Assembly: GCF_018130695.1 (NCBI RefSeq) | Contig: NZ_JAFCJX010000026.1 | Coordinates: 1 to 64,000 of the forward strand | Direction: 5' to 3' | Origin: Bradyrhizobium jicamae | GTDB lineage: Bacteria; Pseudomonadota; Alphaproteobacteria; Rhizobiales; Xanthobacteraceae | Length of the DNA: 64,000 nucleotides | Part shown: positions 61,062 through 64,000 of the stretch, piece after piece | How the letters are laid out: each line of letters begins with the position of its first letter | How positions within the stretch are numbered: position 1 is the stretch's first letter | Notes under the pieces: model-generated | Databases searched by the model: none | Told to the model about the DNA's origin: nothing | Seen by the model: the letters and a program-made list of their open reading frames with translations, nothing else | Program-made: the position numbers and the translations under genes

Positions 61062-62213
61062 CTATTCAGCTGCGCGTGAGACGTCGGCGGCCTCCCGGGT
61101 CGTGACAACCACCTTGATCGCATCCTCGATCCGCTCGCGCGCATAGCGCAACGCCGTCGGCAAATCGGCCAGCGGGAACGTGTGGGTGTGAATTTTGGTC
61201 GCGTTGAAGCGTTTTTCCGCCATCAGTGCCATCGCACGGCGGGTGGCGCTGCGGCCCTCGCCGCGAATGCCGTAGGCATAGATGTTGTTCTTTACGAGAT
61301 GCGCGATATCGAGTTTCGCCAGTTCGTGAGGAAAAGCAGCGAGGCAAATCTTGCCGCCGCGATTGGTCATATGGATAGCCTGGTTCAGCGTTGCTTCGGT
61401 CCCGGCGCACTCGACAACGTAATCCGCGCCAATTCCTCCCGTCAGGTGTTTGACGACCTGGACCGGGTCCTCATCATTGATGTTGATGACGCGATCTGCG
61501 CCAAGTTCCTGGCCGATCGCGAGACGGCGATTACGTGTGCCCGTCAAGATCACCGGGCTCGCACCGAGCGCCTTGGCGACCGCCACTGCGAGCAGTCCGA
61601 TCGGGCCTGGCCCGATCACGACGACGCTCTCGCCGACGACCAATCCCCCCAATTCTGTCAGCCCATACATCGACGTGCCGGCGGTCACGACCAGCGTCGC
61701 TTCAGCGTCGCTCATGGTGTCGGGCACACGCGCGAGCGTGTTGATGTGGTTGACGGCGTATTCGGCAAAGCCACCGTCGGTCGTAAAGCCGTTGGCGCGA
61801 TGGCCCTTCTCGGGTTTGCCGTAGTTGAGGCACGAGGTGTACATGCCCTGCCGGCAGCGCTTGCACTGACCGCAGCCGGCGTGGATTTCGACGCTGATCC
61901 GTTCGCCGATCCTGAATTCGTCGACATCGGGCCCGAGCGCCGCGACCGTGCCCATGTATTCGTGGCCGGGCGTAAAATTCTTCTTGAAGGGCAGGCCGCC
62001 GAGGATGCTCGCGGGCGAACCCGAATGGATGATCTCGAGGTCGGTTGCGCAGATCGCGACTGCATCGATGCGGACCAGGACTTCGGCTCGTCCGGGTATA
62101 GGCGTCGGCTTCTCGCGCAAGAACAACTGCTCGGGATCGCCCAGGACCCAAGCCTTCATCTGGTCGGGGATCGGCAGATCGGGTGAGGTCGTGACGCCGG
62201 CGGGATTGTACAT
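61062..62213 (-). CDS. Zinc-dependent alcohol dehydrogenase (MDR family)
   Basis: This 383-residue protein shows catalytic-zinc residues C and GHE (AICATDLEIIHSG, TPGHEYMG), structural zinc cysteines (CGQCKRCRQGMYTSC) and a Rossmann motif (VVIGPGPIGLLAVAVAKALG). It likely oxidises a polyol or alcohol intermediate with NAD(P). It is convergent with the LivF-like gene and divergent from the next importer. ATG 62213 is preferred; the frame is open to 62288. Confidence 0.88.
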   Translation of the reverse strand: MYNPAGVTTSPDLPIPDQMKAWVLGDPEQLFLREKPTPIPGRAEVLVRIDAVAICATDLEIIHSGSPASILGGLPFKKNFTPGHEYMGTVAALGPDVDEFRIGERISVEIHAGCGQCKRCRQGMYTSCLNYGKPEKGHRANGFTTDGGFAEYAVNHINTLARVPDTMSDAEATLVVTAGTSMYGLTELGGLVVGESVVVIGPGPIGLLAVAVAKALGASPVILTGTRNRRLAIGQELGADRVININDEDPVQVVKHLTGGIGADYVVECAGTEATLNQAIHMTNRGGKICLAAFPHELAKLDIAHLVKNNIYAYGIRGEGRSATRRAMALMAEKRFNATKIHTHTFPLADLPTALRYARERIEDAIKVVVTTREAADVSRAAE

Positions 62214-62272
62214 GGGCGTTTCCTGTTTTTTGCAGCCTAGCGCAAAACCTCTGTCGATCGCGAGTATCGCTT

Positions 62273-62287
62273 TGCTGCATAGCAGCA
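62273..62287. promoter_or_regulatory. Candidate operator palindrome
   Basis: TGCTGC-ATA-GCAGCA is a perfect 6+6 inverted repeat in the divergent gap between the alcohol dehydrogenase and the importer. TATACT at 62317-62322 could be the -10 box of the importer promoter. It may bind a regulator of either gene. Confidence 0.4.
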
Positions 62288-62383
62288 CGCGTGTCGCAAA
62301 ACCGTCATGCGCGATCTATACTTGGTCCCCCGGTTGATGTTGAAATCCTTTTCAGCGCTTTCCCGCCCAAACTGGAGCCAGCC

Positions 62384-63391
62384 ATGAAGATCGTCCGCCT
62401 TGTCCTTGCCTTGCTGGCGCTTGCGTTGATCGCGCCGTCGCAATCCGCTCGGGCGGCCGACGTCATCTGCTACAACTGTCCGCCGGAATGGGCCGATTGG
62501 GCTTCGATGCTCAAGGCGATCAAGGCTGACCTGAACTACGACATTCCGCACGACAACAAGAATTCCGGTCAGGCTCTGGCGCAGATCCTCGCCGAAAAGA
62601 GCAATCCGGTCGGCGACATCGGTTATTTCGGGGTCACCTTCGGCATGAAGGCCAAGGCGCAGGATGCGCTCGAGCCCTACAAGCCCGCCCATTGGGATCA
62701 GGTCCCTTCCGGCCTGAAGGACCCGGGCGGCTACTGGACCACGATCCACTCCGGCACGCTTGGCCTGTTCGTCAACAAGGACGCACTCGGGGGCAAGCCG
62801 GTGCCGGCCTGCTGGAAGGACCTGCTGAAGCCCGACTACAAGGGAATGGTTGGCTACCTCGATCCGTCATCAGCCGCCGTCGGCTATGTCGGCGCCGTCG
62901 CGGTCAATCTGGCGCTCGGCGGCTCCTCGTCGAACTTCGATCCCGCGATCGCCTTCTTCAAGGACCTGCGCAAAAACGATCCGATCGTTCCCAAGCAGAC
63001 GTCCTATGCGCGGGTGGTGTCAGGTGAGATGCCGATCCTGTTCGACTACGATTTCAATGCCTATCGCGCGAAATACTCCGAGAAGGGCAACTTCGAGTTT
63101 GTGATTCCCTGCGAGGGCTCGGTCGTGTTCCCCTATGTCGTCGGCCTCGTGAAGAACGCGCCTGACAAGGACAAGGCCAAGAAGGTGATGGACTATCTGC
63201 TGTCCGACAAGGGCCAGGCGATCTGGACCAATGCCTACCTTCGGCCCGCCCGCCCAATCGAGCTGCCGGCCGCCGTGAAGAGCAAATTCCTGCCCGACAG
63301 CGACTATGCCCGCGCCAAGAGCGTAGACTGGGGCGAGATGGAAAACGTGCAAAAAGGCTTTGTGGACCGCTATCTCGCAGAGGTCCGCTGA
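62384..63391 (+). CDS. ABC transporter periplasmic binding protein (iron/polyamine type)
   Basis: This 335-residue protein has a signal peptide (LVLALLALALIAPSQSARA) and the extracellular solute-binding fold: DIGYFGVTFGMKAKAQD, GYWTTIHSGTLGLFVNKDAL, CWKDLLKPDYKGMVGYLDPSSAAVGY (landmarks), and QAIWTNAYLRPARP near the end. Family members bind Fe3+, thiamine, phosphonate or polyamine ligands; the substrate here is unclear. Confidence 0.85.
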   Translation: MKIVRLVLALLALALIAPSQSARAADVICYNCPPEWADWASMLKAIKADLNYDIPHDNKNSGQALAQILAEKSNPVGDIGYFGVTFGMKAKAQDALEPYKPAHWDQVPSGLKDPGGYWTTIHSGTLGLFVNKDALGGKPVPACWKDLLKPDYKGMVGYLDPSSAAVGYVGAVAVNLALGGSSSNFDPAIAFFKDLRKNDPIVPKQTSYARVVSGEMPILFDYDFNAYRAKYSEKGNFEFVIPCEGSVVFPYVVGLVKNAPDKDKAKKVMDYLLSDKGQAIWTNAYLRPARPIELPAAVKSKFLPDSDYARAKSVDWGEMENVQKGFVDRYLAEVR

Positions 63392-63426
63392 GGCAATATC
63401 GTGCCCTTCGGGGCACCATTCTCACA

Positions 63427-64000
63427 ATGTCGCATAGAACCTTTCTCTGGCTCTGCCTGCTGCCGCTCGCGGTGGTGACGATGGCGTTTTTCCTGCTGCC
63501 GATGGCAAGGCTGGTGATTGTCGGCGCCGAGGGCCCGCAGGGGATCGCTGGCTATCTCGCGATCCTGGCCGAGCCGCGTTATCGAGCGACCCTGATCAAC
63601 ACGGTGCTGCTGGCCGCCGCGACCACGATCGTCACGCTGATCGTGGCAACGATCGCCGGAATGTTCCTGCAGCGACATCGTTTCCCGGGCCGCTCGGTCC
63701 TGATCGCGATGCTGACGTTTCCCTTGGCCTTTCCGGGCGTCGTCGTCGGCTTCATGATCATTCTCCTGGCCGGCCGGCAAGGCCTGATCGGAGACGTCTC
63801 TAACCGCGTATTCGGCGAGAAGATCGTGTTCGCCTATTCGATCTACGGTCTATTCCTCGGCTATCTCTATTTCTCGATCCCGCGTGTGATCCTCACCATC
63901 ATGGCGGCGGTGCAGAAGCTCGACGTGGGCCTGGAGGAGGCTGCGCGCTCGCTCGGCGCCAGCCCGTGGGCGGTGCAGCGCGACGTCGTGCTGCCGGCCC
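63427..64000 (+). CDS. ABC transporter permease, partial (runs off window)
   Basis: The first 191 residues of an inner-membrane permease are present. Segments include LCLLPLAVVTMAFFLLPMARLV and a TLINTVLLAATTTIVTLIVATIAGMFL membrane region (landmarks). The EAA loop reads LEEAARSLGASPWAVQRDVVLP, typical of iron/polyamine-type permeases. It pairs with the preceding binding protein. The rest lies beyond 64000. Confidence 0.9.
   Translation, partial: MSHRTFLWLCLLPLAVVTMAFFLLPMARLVIVGAEGPQGIAGYLAILAEPRYRATLINTVLLAAATTIVTLIVATIAGMFLQRHRFPGRSVLIAMLTFPLAFPGVVVGFMIILLAGRQGLIGDVSNRVFGEKIVFAYSIYGLFLGYLYFSIPRVILTIMAAVQKLDVGLEEAARSLGASPWAVQRDVVLPA

Noticed and set aside
1..64000. CRISPR arrays, tRNA or rRNA genes, transposases
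   Set aside because: No regularly spaced short repeats, no cloverleaf or rRNA segments, and no transposase-like ORFs with terminal inverted repeats were seen on reading both strands.

Overview
The window looks like an alphaproteobacterial chromosome, most probably Bradyrhizobium or a close relative. The reasons are the high GC, the rhizobial-style intergenic palindromes near 19.8 kb, the alphaproteobacterial LexA boxes (GTTC-N7-GTTC), and gene content familiar from that genus. The assignment rests on recognition, because no search was run.

Positions 1 to about 47,740 hold a short-tailed-phage-like (podovirus-type) element that runs off the left edge. Its backbone is one long plus-strand morphogenesis series: late leader with promoter plus immediate terminator (7467-7552), small membrane peptide, small ORF, terminase small-subunit candidate, TerL (9364), portal (20847-24887, split), a small conserved ORF (28779), major capsid (32069), head-tail adaptor, tail tube/nozzle, fibres, internal proteins, endolysin and a GTA-type three-TM holin set, closed by a perfect terminator at 47703. 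No integrase, repressor or replication gene is visible.

The striking part is what interrupts this backbone. About half of the element consists of effector-immunity cassettes inserted between, and once inside, structural genes. Effectors include an AHH nuclease, three M23 peptidases, a lysozyme-like enzyme, a DUF6973-like domain, an NlpC/P60-like amidase and a zincin. Upstream, divergent or downstream partners are Imm11, DUF4261, signal-peptide or membrane proteins that fit immunity roles. The effectors carry recurrent low-complexity tails or N-terminal tags (FRYLAR, DRFGxW, EPMPxxxFxxPIW, GLPxLL, SLVPVDHDPF, FDPxxxxxGGGLL). One tag is shared with a protein encoded inside the structural operon (41468-42019), suggesting a particle-loading signal. 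Four cassettes start with a promoter whose TTGACA/TTGACG box is followed 2 bp later by a perfect LexA box, and a fifth has a degenerate box, so expression is predicted to be SOS-induced. Cassettes are bordered by copies of backbone sequence (145-bp identical leader repeats; a roughly 780-bp portal 3' duplication), pointing to homologous-recombination cassette exchange. Several effector genes are frameshifted or nonsense-mutated while most immunity partners stay open.

From 47,861 to the right edge is ordinary host DNA: a two-component flavin monooxygenase with a TetR regulator, a polysaccharide-deacetylase-fold amidohydrolase, a luciferase-like monooxygenase, a three-subunit molybdenum hydroxylase (CoxMSL type), a complete branched-chain-type ABC importer, a zinc alcohol dehydrogenase and the start of a second ABC importer. 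Together they look like uptake and oxidative breakdown of an aromatic or N-heterocyclic compound.
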